Of a stretch of 64,000 nt of DNA, positions 6,771-15,300 are shown piece after piece. Every line of letters begins with the position of its first letter. Within the stretch, counting starts at the first letter, position 1. A model generated the notes under the pieces. The model did not search any database. It saw nothing but the letters and a program-made list of their open reading frames with translations, and had not been told where the DNA came from. This DNA is from M30B19 sp041741535 (GTDB taxonomy: Bacteria; Planctomycetota; Planctomycetia; Pirellulales; Pirellulaceae). The stretch lies in assembly GCA_041741535.1 (NCBI GenBank), contig JBGSJV010000095.1, positions 43,086 through 107,085 of the forward strand. Direction: 5' to 3'. Both the position numbers and the translations under genes were made by a program.

Positions 6771-9386
6771 ATGACTCAGCAAATCGAGCACCATTGTTCC
6801 TGCTTGTTGACTTCGTTTGGGCCTTGGTCGCGTCGGAGGATTGGTTGGTGGTGCTTCGTCGGCTTGTGTCTCGGTTGGCTGGTTGGCGACGCCCACGCAC
6901 AGACGACCGACTTCGAAGTGAAGGTTGCGCCGTTTTTGGTCCAGTACTGTGGCGATTGCCATCGCGGTGCCGATGCGGAAGGCAATCTCGACCTCGCCAA
7001 ACTTCGGGGCGACTTCAGCAACTTGCGCGAGGAGGAATCCTGGGGCGAAATCGTCAACTCGCTCCATAGTCATCAAATGCCTCCGCAAGATGCTCCGCAG
7101 CCAATGGTGGCTGATGTGAACCAAGTGGTGGATTGGATCTCGCAACAGATGCTCGCTCAAAGACTGCGGCGGGCGAGTTCGGTTCGTGTGCTTCGGCGTT
7201 TGAATCGCGCCGAATATCGCAACACGATTCGCGATTTGTTAGGTGTGGAAATCGACGTCAGTGGCTTTCCCCAAGACGCCGCGGCCGGTGGTTTTGATAA
7301 TAACGGTTCCGCGTTGTCGTTATCACCGCTTCTGGTGGAACTCTATTATCAGGCGGCCGAACGAGCCCTGGATCAAGTTTTTGTAGTTGGCTCACAACCA
7401 CCTATGGTGAAGTGGCGGTTTCAACCGGAGAGTGGTCGAGACGATGGCAATCGCGTGACCTACGACGGCCAACGCTTGATCGTTAACGGCGGCCAGAACC
7501 GCGTCGAAGGCGATTTTGTCGTTATGCATCACGATAGTTGGGATCGAACGATCAACATTCGAGACTTCCGGTTGCCCCATGCGGGTCGTTACAAGATTCG
7601 CATTTGCGCGGGTGGAACCACTCCGGATCGGAACACGATCGTGGCAGCGGCCGAGCCATTCTTGCAACATCGTATGGAGAACGAACTGCGAGACCATCCA
7701 CAAGGCGAGCAGTGGCATCGACGCGCGTTCCAGGAAACGTTGGAGCACTTTCGTAACCACCCGATCTACAATTACGGGCCGCCCCGGTTCAAGTTGACTC
7801 AAACCCTAGGAGGCCAACCCCGGGTCTTGTTCCGGCACGATGTGGCGGCCTCGCCTAACAACCCCGAAGTCATCGAATGGGAAGCAGACTTTTCAACGCA
7901 GTCCGCCGGTATCGAATTGGTCTACGACTATTCCGTCCCTAAGTTGTTGGAGAACTTCTGGTGCCAAGGACACGATGACTTTCCTCGGCCGGAGTTGTGG
8001 GTCGATTGGCTCGAGATAGAAGGTCCAATTTACGAGTCGTGGCCGCCGCCAGCCCAACGCCGTCTGTTGTTGTCGGACCAAGTTGCTGTCGAACCCAAGA
8101 ACGACACCGAGGCGATGGCCAAAGCGACCGCGATCCTTCAATCCTTCATGCAACGAGCCTATCGTCGAAAAGTGACCGAAGCTGAATTCCAAGAAAAATT
8201 GGCTCTCTTTGCCCAAGCGTATCGTGACTCGGGTGAGTTCGTACCCGCCCTAAGATATTCCCTGCTGAGCATTCTCGTTTCGCCGCATTTTCTTTACTTC
8301 CCAGAGGGCCACGCTGTTTCGTCCGCCGACGTTGCCGGCAAACGACTGGATCATTATGCGGTCGCCAATCGCTTGTCGTATTTTTTATGGAGCAGCATGC
8401 CGGACGATACGCTGTTTGCATTGGCGACTCAAGAACGTCTGCACGATCCGGACGTGTTGGACGCTCAAGTCGATCGGATGTTGGCCGATCCCAAAGCGCA
8501 GGCATTCGTTGAAGACTTTGCCGGACAATGGCTCGGATTGCGACAAGTAGGTGCCAATCCTCCTGCGGAAGATTTGTTTCCCGAGTACGATCGACACTTG
8601 GAGGAATCGATGGTCGGCGAATCGCGGCAGTTCTTCGCAGAAATCTTGCGGCGCGATCTGGATATCAAGAACTTTATCGAATCGGACTTCTTGGTCATCA
8701 ATGAAAGAATGGCCCGCTATTACGGACTGGCGGGGGTCAAGGGCGATCATTTTCGGCCGGTAAAACTGCCGGCGGACGTCCCACGCGGCGGCCTAGTGAC
8801 TCAAGCATCCATCTTGTGCATTACCTCCAACGGAACACGAACTTCGCCGGTGGTCCGAGGCACTTGGATCCTCAAGACGATGCTGGGGTTGGACCCAGGT
8901 TTACCGGTCGCCAATGCCGGCGAGATCGCTCCCACGGTACCTGGCATCGACAAGGCGACGGTCCGGCAACGCCTGGAGATTCACCGCCAATTGCCGCAGT
9001 GTGCGCGGTGTCATGATCGTATCGATCCTTTGGGGTTTGCCCTCGAAAACTACGATGCCGCTGGAGCCTATCGAACACAAGCCGGCTTTGGCTACAAGGG
9101 ACGAATCGAGCCGGATGATCCCCTGATCGATGCATCGGCTCGGATGATCGATGGTCGCGAATTTGTGGGCGCTAAGGGATTGAAGCAAGTGTTGTTGGAT
9201 AGTGAGCCGCTTGTTAGACAGAGCTTGTGTCACAAATTGTTGACCTATGCCTTGGGTCGCGAAATGGGTGTCGCGGATTTGCCGATGGTCAAAGCAGCTG
9301 CGGACGAACTCGGTCACGAGCGCACGCTTCGCAGCTTGATCAAATGGATCGTGAAGACAGATGGCGTCCTTAGATTTGAGCATTGA
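6771..9386 (+). CDS. Cytochrome-c-like DUF1587/DUF1595/DUF1592/DUF1588/DUF1585 protein
   Basis: An 871-residue exported protein typical of planctomycetes. The order is an N-terminal hydrophobic segment ending near DAHA, a c-type haem site YCGDCH (CxxCH), the DUF1587 stretch RLNRAEYRNTIRDLL, a middle carbohydrate-binding-like beta region, DUF1592 (HYAVANRLSYFLWSS, VEDFAGQWL), DUF1588 (GGLVTQASILC..SNGTRTSPV, then a second CxxCH in QCARCHDRI), and DUF1585 at the end (LCHKLLTYALGREM). The second CxxCH could bind another haem. These proteins are thought to be extracytoplasmic redox or polysaccharide-linked factors, but the function is unproven. The usual DUF1552 partner gene is not next to it. 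Confidence 0.92.
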   Translation: MTQQIEHHCSCLLTSFGPWSRRRIGWWCFVGLCLGWLVGDAHAQTTDFEVKVAPFLVQYCGDCHRGADAEGNLDLAKLRGDFSNLREEESWGEIVNSLHSHQMPPQDAPQPMVADVNQVVDWISQQMLAQRLRRASSVRVLRRLNRAEYRNTIRDLLGVEIDVSGFPQDAAAGGFDNNGSALSLSPLLVELYYQAAERALDQVFVVGSQPPMVKWRFQPESGRDDGNRVTYDGQRLIVNGGQNRVEGDFVVMHHDSWDRTINIRDFRLPHAGRYKIRICAGGTTPDRNTIVAAAEPFLQHRMENELRDHPQGEQWHRRAFQETLEHFRNHPIYNYGPPRFKLTQTLGGQPRVLFRHDVAASPNNPEVIEWEADFSTQSAGIELVYDYSVPKLLENFWCQGHDDFPRPELWVDWLEIEGPIYESWPPPAQRRLLLSDQVAVEPKNDTEAMAKATAILQSFMQRAYRRKVTEAEFQEKLALFAQAYRDSGEFVPALRYSLLSILVSPHFLYFPEGHAVSSADVAGKRLDHYAVANRLSYFLWSSMPDDTLFALATQERLHDPDVLDAQVDRMLADPKAQAFVEDFAGQWLGLRQVGANPPAEDLFPEYDRHLEESMVGESRQFFAEILRRDLDIKNFIESDFLVINERMARYYGLAGVKGDHFRPVKLPADVPRGGLVTQASILCITSNGTRTSPVVRGTWILKTMLGLDPGLPVANAGEIAPTVPGIDKATVRQRLEIHRQLPQCARCHDRIDPLGFALENYDAAGAYRTQAGFGYKGRIEPDDPLIDASARMIDGREFVGAKGLKQVLLDSEPLVRQSLCHKLLTYALGREMGVADLPMVKAAADELGHERTLRSLIKWIVKTDGVLRFEH

Positions 9387-9554
9387 TCATGATACGCGTC
9401 AACTCTTTTGAACTGCCCCGCATAATCGTCAAGGTCGCGGAAAGTGCAGCGAATTGGTTGAGTTTTTTTCCTGGGCAATTTGATTGCGTCGGGTAAAGTT
9501 TGGTGCCGTTTCAGAACGACATCTACCCCCAGTTGATCATGCAGGAAGCAACCT

Positions 9555-10169
9555 ATGTTCGACGATAACCGACAAATTTTGCTGGTTCAAACCCACAATC
9601 GATGTTGGCATCCCGCCGGAGGTTCTTGGCGGTTCGTGATCCAGTCAGCGGCTGGCGAGATCTTGCTGGACGCTGGCGATATCGAGCCCGGGGTGACTGG
9701 CGAGCGACTGGATCTGTTGACCGTCGTGCGAGGCTTGGAAGCCTTGGAACAAGAATCTTCCGTCACGCTGGTCACGGACCAACGTTACGTCATCCGCGGC
9801 ATGCGTTATGGCTTGGACGAATGGCGCGACCAGGATTGGAAGTGGCAACGGTTTGGTGATCTGGTGGAAATCAACCATGCCGATCTATGGAAGAGATTGG
9901 ATCATGCGTTGTCATTTCACCAGGTCCAATGCCGCCAATTCCGCATCGATCCCGCTCACGCACAACGTCATGTTCCCAAGCCCCACTTTGCTCGTCGCCG
10001 ACGAGGTCGAATCTTGACGACCGAAGAGGGTGGAGACGTCGCCGTCCCGGACTCGGCTGCTCCTCATCTACGAGGGTTGGACCCAAATTGGTTGACGGCG
10101 GCGACGGCCGTTGGAATGGAACTTTGCCAGCGGTGGGACCACCAATTGGTCGGCTCGAGTGCCAACTGA
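9555..10169 (+). CDS. RNase H-fold protein with lost catalytic residues
   Basis: A 204-residue protein whose first 115 residues follow the RNase HI fold: a glycine turn GGSWRF, LLTVVRGLEALEQ, LVTDQRYVIRGM, W..QDWKW, and a DLWKRLDHAL helix. The active-site Asp of the first strand (TDGS in RNase HI) is His14 here, the Glu48 equivalent is Asp53, and only the Asp70 equivalent (Asp75) is kept. The C-terminal 60 residues are basic and then hydrophobic, with no known match. It is probably an RNA- or DNA-binding derivative without nuclease activity. AGGAAG precedes the start. It sits directly upstream of glgB, and its tail overlaps that longer frame. Confidence 0.7.
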   Translation: MFDDNRQILLVQTHNRCWHPAGGSWRFVIQSAAGEILLDAGDIEPGVTGERLDLLTVVRGLEALEQESSVTLVTDQRYVIRGMRYGLDEWRDQDWKWQRFGDLVEINHADLWKRLDHALSFHQVQCRQFRIDPAHAQRHVPKPHFARRRRGRILTTEEGGDVAVPDSAAPHLRGLDPNWLTAATAVGMELCQRWDHQLVGSSAN

Positions 10170-10266
10170 GGCCGAAGTTGAGCCCGCACGACGCTGGATT
10201 TTCTCGTCCGGTGCGAGCGATTATTTTCGCAAATTACTCATGCCCCTTGTGAATGGAAGCGCATCG

Positions 10267-12522
10267 ATGACCACAGGATGTACGGTGGCGAGCACGGTTT
10301 CGTTATTGGATTTGCAACGCCTGTTTGATGGACAGTTGGAAGACCCCACCACATTGTTAGGGCCCCAACCATGTGCCCAAGCCCCGCAGCAGTGGACGCA
10401 TGTTCGCTCCTTTTTGCCCGAAGCCAGCTCTGCGTGGTTGCAACATTCCACCGATCCGATTCAAATTCCGATGAAACGCATTCATCCTTCAGGGCTCTTC
10501 GAGGGTTTGTGCCCTGTCGAGTGGCGCGGTCATGGACGCGAGTCAACGTCCTCTTATAGAATTGGGTCCTCGAACGTGTCGGGAGAAACGAAGGTCTCTA
10601 TGGATAGCTACGCAGTCGCACCGTTGTCGACCGATTTCGATCAGTATTTGATCGGCGAAGGAAAACATCGAAGAATCTACGATGTGCTTGGAGCGCATGG
10701 TCGAACGGTTGATGGAGTCGTGGGCGTCAACTTCGCCGTTTGGGCACCAAACGCGCGAGGAATCTCGGTCATCGGCGACTTTAACGGCTGGGACCATCGC
10801 CGAAATCCGCTTCAGAAAATGCCTGGTGGTGCTGGGATATGGGAAGTCTTTATTCCGGGCATCGCGACCGGTTCGCTCTACAAGTTTCGTGTGACCGGCG
10901 CTGATCGGCAGGTCACGGATCGTACCGATCCGATGGGCTACTCGGCCGAACTGCCGCCGCGGACCGCTTCGGTTGTCGTCGATCTGGACTCATATACTTG
11001 GAACGACCAAGACTGGATCGCTCGTCGCGCTGGTAGCAACGCTTTGCATCAACCGATGAGCGTGTACGAGGTTCATTTGGGTTCGTGGCAAACGGACCCG
11101 ACCATGCCGAATGGCTGGCTGAACTATCGTGAGTTGGCGCATCGATTGGTGCAATACTGCCAAGAAATGAACTACACACATTTGGAATTGTTGCCAATAA
11201 GCGAACACCCCTACACCGGTAGTTGGGGCTATCAAACGACAGGATACTTTTCCGTCACGAGCCGCTATGGCAGCCCGGCCGACTTTATGTACTTTGTCGA
11301 CTACTGTCACCAACATGGCATTGGAGTGATCATCGACTGGGTGCCTGCACATTTTCCGAAAGATCGGCACGGCTTGGCTCGCTTTGATGGCACGGCTCTC
11401 TACGAGCATTTGGATCCACGCCAGGGCGAACATCCCGATTGGGGAACGTTGATTTTCAATTACGGACGCAACGAAGTCCGCAACTTCCTGATTGCGAACG
11501 CCCTATTTTGGTTGGACAAGTATCACATTGATGGGCTTCGCGTCGACGCTGTCGCCTCGATGTTGTATTTGGACTATAGTCGCCAACCCAACCAGTGGAT
11601 TCCCAATCGTCATGGGGGCCGCGAAAACTTGGAGGCCATCTCGTTACTCCGTGAGTTTAATGAGGTCGTGCATGCCGAGTACCCCGGTGTGGTAACCATC
11701 GCCGAAGAAAGTACAGCTTGGGAAGGTGTCTCGCGGCCGGTTCACTCGGGCGGCTTGGGCTTCAGTCTCAAGTGGAACATGGGTTGGATGAACGACACGA
11801 CCAAGTACTTTCGCCACAATCCTATTCATCGCAAATACCATCACAACGAACTCACGTTTTCATTGATCTATGCGTTCCATGAAAACTTTACGCTGCCACT
11901 TTCCCATGACGAAGTTGTGCATGGCAAGCGCTCCTTGTTGGATCAAATGCCCGGCGACTTGTGGCAGAAGTTTGCGAATCTGCGACTCTTGTACACGTAC
12001 ATGTGGATGCATCCCGGGAAGAAGTTGTTGTTCATGGGCAGTGACTTTGGCCAGTGGACGGAATGGAACCACAATCGCGAACTCGATTGGGGATTGTTGA
12101 AGTTCGACACACACGGTGGGCTGAAACAATTGGTGTCCGATTTGAATCGACTGCACGTGGCCGAGCCAGCACTTCACGAATTGGATTTCGATGCTGCCGG
12201 ATTTCAATGGATCGATTGTTTGAATGCCGAAAATAGCATCTTGGCGTTCCTGCGCCGAAACCAGGCTGGTGATCAAACGGTCTTTGCGGCGTTTAATATG
12301 ACACCGGTGGTGCGACGAGACTATCGGCTAGGCATGGATGCCCCTGGAACCTACCGCGAGATCCTCAACTCGGATTCGAAGTTTTACGGTGGTTCCAATG
12401 TTGGCACGCTCCAATCGATTGCCGAGCCAATTCCTGCCCAAGGCCGACCCTATTCGATCCTACTGAATTTGCCGCCGTTGGCTGGGATTGTCATGAAACA
12501 GGTACCGGATGAACCCCAATAA
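10267..12522 (+). CDS. glgB: 1,4-alpha-glucan branching enzyme
   Basis: About 751 residues, the usual GlgB length. It forms alpha-1,6 branches in glycogen. The N-terminal domain (EDPTTLLGPQP...VRSFLPEA) and the CBM48 module (VNFAVWAPNARGISVIGDFNGW) come first. Next is the GH13 barrel with HGIGVIIDWVPAHFP, the nucleophile region DGLRVDAVASMLYLDY, the acid/base region VTIAEESTAW, and LPLSHDEVVHGKRSLL. A C-terminal beta domain follows. I set the start at ATG 10267, with GGAAG 7 bases before it; the open frame extends to 10111 inside the previous gene. The gene overlaps moaC by 14 bp. Confidence 0.95.
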   Translation: MTTGCTVASTVSLLDLQRLFDGQLEDPTTLLGPQPCAQAPQQWTHVRSFLPEASSAWLQHSTDPIQIPMKRIHPSGLFEGLCPVEWRGHGRESTSSYRIGSSNVSGETKVSMDSYAVAPLSTDFDQYLIGEGKHRRIYDVLGAHGRTVDGVVGVNFAVWAPNARGISVIGDFNGWDHRRNPLQKMPGGAGIWEVFIPGIATGSLYKFRVTGADRQVTDRTDPMGYSAELPPRTASVVVDLDSYTWNDQDWIARRAGSNALHQPMSVYEVHLGSWQTDPTMPNGWLNYRELAHRLVQYCQEMNYTHLELLPISEHPYTGSWGYQTTGYFSVTSRYGSPADFMYFVDYCHQHGIGVIIDWVPAHFPKDRHGLARFDGTALYEHLDPRQGEHPDWGTLIFNYGRNEVRNFLIANALFWLDKYHIDGLRVDAVASMLYLDYSRQPNQWIPNRHGGRENLEAISLLREFNEVVHAEYPGVVTIAEESTAWEGVSRPVHSGGLGFSLKWNMGWMNDTTKYFRHNPIHRKYHHNELTFSLIYAFHENFTLPLSHDEVVHGKRSLLDQMPGDLWQKFANLRLLYTYMWMHPGKKLLFMGSDFGQWTEWNHNRELDWGLLKFDTHGGLKQLVSDLNRLHVAEPALHELDFDAAGFQWIDCLNAENSILAFLRRNQAGDQTVFAAFNMTPVVRRDYRLGMDAPGTYREILNSDSKFYGGSNVGTLQSIAEPIPAQGRPYSILLNLPPLAGIVMKQVPDEPQ

Positions 12523-13000
12523 CGACTTGACCCACTTCGACCCTAACGGCAACGCCAGAATGGTCGACGTTGGCTCCAAATCGAACACCGAACGGCTCGC
12601 CGTCGCACGAGCCCAGGTTCGGATGAATCGCGAAACGGCGGACCTGATCCAACAGAAAGCCGTACACAAAGGCGATGTGTTGCAAGTCGCCAGGGTCGCT
12701 GGAATCATGGCCGCCAAGCGGACCGATGAACTGATTCCGCTGTGTCATTCACTAAATCTGAGTAGCACAGAAATCGAATTTGAGTTCGTGGATTCAAACC
12801 TGCTTCAGATTACGACTCGGGTCAAAACGACGGGGCCAACCGGTGTTGAAATGGAAGCTTTAGTCGCCGCCAGTGCCACGGCGCTGACCGTCTACGACAT
12901 GTGCAAAGCCGTCGATCGTGGGATGACCATCAGCGAAATTGTCCTGTTGGAAAAACGCGGGGGAAAGTCTGGGACGTGGCTCCGCGAATCTGTAACGTAG
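12509..13000 (+). CDS. moaC: Cyclic pyranopterin monophosphate synthase (molybdenum cofactor biosynthesis)
   Basis: A 163-residue protein that, with MoaA, converts GTP to cyclic pyranopterin monophosphate in molybdopterin synthesis. The family pattern is clear: ARMVDVGSK, the IPLCHSLNL motif with its catalytic His, TGVEMEALVAASATALTVYDMCKA, and the final KRGGKSG loop. The start lies inside the end of glgB (14-bp overlap, different frame), which suggests translational coupling although the pathways are unrelated. No other moa or moe gene lies in the window. Confidence 0.96.
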   Translation: MNPNNDLTHFDPNGNARMVDVGSKSNTERLAVARAQVRMNRETADLIQQKAVHKGDVLQVARVAGIMAAKRTDELIPLCHSLNLSSTEIEFEFVDSNLLQITTRVKTTGPTGVEMEALVAASATALTVYDMCKAVDRGMTISEIVLLEKRGGKSGTWLRESVT

Positions 13001-13032
13001 CAAGTGTTTCGCACCGCAGTGGTGAACAGTGC

Positions 13033-13542
13033 TTATTGTTCATCCAATGAGATCGAATTGATGACCGCGCGACGCAACAGAATGTAGTTTCGGCCTTGAT
13101 GTTCGGTAATCAATCCCTCAACTTCCCACGTCGCTGACTCGTCGTGGCGAGTCATGATTTCATAGACGCGCTCCAGCGTGAGGTTCTCGACGACGGTGAC
13201 CGTGGTTTCGAGACTGGGCAGAACACAATTCATTCGCTCACCCACGGGCGAGAAAGTCGCATTTGGATCGCGGACCTCTCGACCTTCACGCAACCGATTG
13301 CTGGGAGCCACGCTTTGCGGCGAGTCTTGGGTGTTGGTGGTGATCCGCGAGGTTCCCGAAGCCAGAAAGTAACGACTTGGTTGATCGCTGGTTCGTGACG
13401 TATCGATCTTGAAAGAAAGAGGATTGGTCGTGGTAGCGATTGGAGCGGCGACCGCCAGGTTCTGAGGTGAGGAGCGAAATTCACGCCACACCAGCCCCAC
13501 CAGTACCGCGACCAACAAAACCCCAGAAACTCGTTGTAACAC
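13033..13542 (-). CDS. Single-span membrane-anchored protein of unknown function
   Basis: A 169-residue protein with one N-terminal membrane helix (residues 5-19) and a polar extracytoplasmic body. The central part is Thr/Ser-rich and looks unstructured. The last 60 residues (VERVYEIMTRHDESATWEVEGLI-like pattern, then NYILLRRAVI) look folded. It starts with GTG, with GAGG 9 bases upstream. It converges with moaC. I do not recognise the family. Confidence 0.65.
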   Translation of the reverse strand: MLQRVSGVLLVAVLVGLVWREFRSSPQNLAVAAPIATTTNPLSFKIDTSRTSDQPSRYFLASGTSRITTNTQDSPQSVAPSNRLREGREVRDPNATFSPVGERMNCVLPSLETTVTVVENLTLERVYEIMTRHDESATWEVEGLITEHQGRNYILLRRAVINSISLDEQ

Positions 13543-13567
13543 GGTGAGACCTCGCTGAAAACTGAAT

Positions 13568-13712
13568 CTAGTGCTTTGTCACCATTTAATTTTGGGGTCG
13601 GTCTGGTAAAGGGGTCAGGAGTCAATTGCCGGAACGGCCCTTCGGGTGCTTCGCACAATTGACTCCTGTCCCCTTTACCCGACCCCAAGTTTTGGTTGAG
13701 ACAAAGCTCTAG
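13568..13712. repeat. Intergenic palindrome, family copy B
   Basis: A 145-bp imperfect inverted repeat. The left arm starts CTAGTGCTTTGTC at 13568. The right arm ends GACAAAGCTCTAG at 13712. Inside are GGGGTCGG and TAAAGGGGTCAGGAGTC with their complements around a short Cys/Gly-rich loop. The CTA at 13709-13711 is the stop codon of the neighbouring minus-strand gene, so the element's end supplies that stop. Its left arm matches the start of the repeat region at 63841. Confidence 0.85.
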
Positions 13713-14101
13713 GCAGGCTTGTTCATGGTAATACCGAACAATGCAAGTACGGCGCCGATGTAAATCATGGGCCATCCCATCCAATTCGGTGGTGTGATGA
13801 CTTTCTTCGTATCGTCCGTGACCGTCTCGGATCGAGTGTATCCGGCGGTGGTAAGTCCCGGACGACCGCTTTGCGATACCGTTTGATATTGGGGGAGGAA
13901 CATCCCGCCAGTTCCCTGGTTGGCGACCTTTTCGCCATTTTCCTTATAGACACTGCCGGTTAATTCCAATCCATCGTGTTGCTCGTGGAGGAACTTGGTG
14001 GCCTGCGGCGTCAAAACGAACGACTCGACGACCCGGAAATGAAATCCAGCAAAGATCATCAAGAAGCCGACGGTCATGTAATGATTACGGTTCCAGTTCA
14101 T
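13709..14101 (-). CDS. Two-helix membrane protein of unknown function
   Basis: A 130-residue protein with a membrane helix near residues 10-30 and a second near residues 105-124 (MIYIGAVLALFGIT). The roughly 75-residue loop between them is polar (Gly/Thr/Gln-rich). The two-helix layout suggests an inner-membrane protein with a periplasmic loop. The stop codon is provided by the end of the palindrome at 13568-13712, so the protein's last residues may have changed when that element arrived. I know no family. Confidence 0.6.
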   Translation of the reverse strand: MNWNRNHYMTVGFLMIFAGFHFRVVESFVLTPQATKFLHEQHDGLELTGSVYKENGEKVANQGTGGMFLPQYQTVSQSGRPGLTTAGYTRSETVTDDTKKVITPPNWMGWPMIYIGAVLALFGITMNKPA

Positions 14102-14350
14102 CGATTTTCGCTCGCTAGCAAACTAGGCCCCCGTTTTCTATATCGTTCGGTGCAGGAATCGAGAGTTGTGATCACGGCGGGATTCCCTTGGCACCGATTG
14201 TGATCAATGCACGGAATTTGCAAATTCGATGGCCCAGGATTAGCCAAGTAGCCGCTTTCCACCCAAAATGCTCTAATAACCGGCGATTAAATCGACACAG
14301 CAACGCCAAATTGTTGCGGTTGCGGTAGACCTCCTAGATTGAAAGCCTTC

Positions 14351-15166
14351 ATGTCCCGTTTTAGGAAGAACAACAAACCGCCCGTTTCGAAATGGGTTGT
14401 GATCTTGCTCGTGGCGGCAGTGATCTATCTTTTGGTACAGCCATTGGCGAATCGCCAACTGGGTTGGAATTTGCCCTCGCTCGATTCGTTGTTGCCCGAT
14501 CCGTCCAATAACGGCGCAAACAAGTCGGAACCGGAACCCGAACCGGAAATCGAGCTCGCCGAATCGAAGGCAACGAAGAAAGCTCCCGGAGCCGCCAACG
14601 CAAAACCCCGGACGCAGGCCACAAACACATCTCCACCCAAAGCGCAGACGCCGTCAAAATCGCCGGCAGAATCGGATTCAAAGGCCCAGCCCCCGCTACC
14701 AGACGTTGATTTGACATCCCAACGGCCAAGAGCCCCGCCGACAGGCTCGGATGAAAACGTGGCGGCAGAACCTTTGTTGCACGGCGTGTTGCGCCCGTTG
14801 GGACGCGAGGTATACGTCTCCCCGGCCGGTCTGCGGTATACGCCCGGCAGTGCCGATGGTCATCGTCTCGAGCACTTGGCGCGGCATTTAGAAGATCAAC
14901 CGAATCGAAGCGGTCGCCACGGTGTGTTCAGCGGAGACATGGAGCAAGTTCTCAAACGAATTGATCTGGGATATACCCGAGCCAAACAACACAGTCCCAT
15001 GACGTCGATGCGAGTGGAAGAAGAACGAACGGTATACGAAGTGATCTTTGAGGAACCTATCGGCTACGTCGGAGGACGGGAAGGCGCCCGGCTTCGACGT
15101 CCCGCGACCAACAAATTGCGCCTCGTTACCGAACAAGACCGGGTCATCACGGCGTTCCCATTCTGA
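14351..15166 (+). CDS. Membrane-anchored protein with Pro/Ala-rich linker, unknown function
   Basis: About 271 residues. A basic start (SRFRKNNKPPVSK) is followed by one membrane helix (residues 16-33), a 110-residue Pro/Glu/Lys/Ala-rich linker, and a conserved-looking C-terminal domain from about residue 145 (HGVLRPLGREVYVSPAGLRY, then HRLEHLARHL, FSGDMEQVLKRIDLGY, and a beta-rich end). The C-terminal domain has a nuclease-like density of His/Arg, but I cannot assign it. A TTG at 14339 is an in-frame alternative start. Tail-domain repeats are absent. Confidence 0.65.
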   Translation: MSRFRKNNKPPVSKWVVILLVAAVIYLLVQPLANRQLGWNLPSLDSLLPDPSNNGANKSEPEPEPEIELAESKATKKAPGAANAKPRTQATNTSPPKAQTPSKSPAESDSKAQPPLPDVDLTSQRPRAPPTGSDENVAAEPLLHGVLRPLGREVYVSPAGLRYTPGSADGHRLEHLARHLEDQPNRSGRHGVFSGDMEQVLKRIDLGYTRAKQHSPMTSMRVEEERTVYEVIFEEPIGYVGGREGARLRRPATNKLRLVTEQDRVITAFPF

Positions 15167-15300
15167 CGCCGACGTCTCAACCTTCCAATCGCCCGGGTCC
15201 TAATTGAACCCGAGCGATTTGAACGACAGAGCCATTGACCTCACGTTGTCTCACGACTTGAGAAAGCAACGCGTTCCAAACGAAGAAGCGTCTCCAAAAA

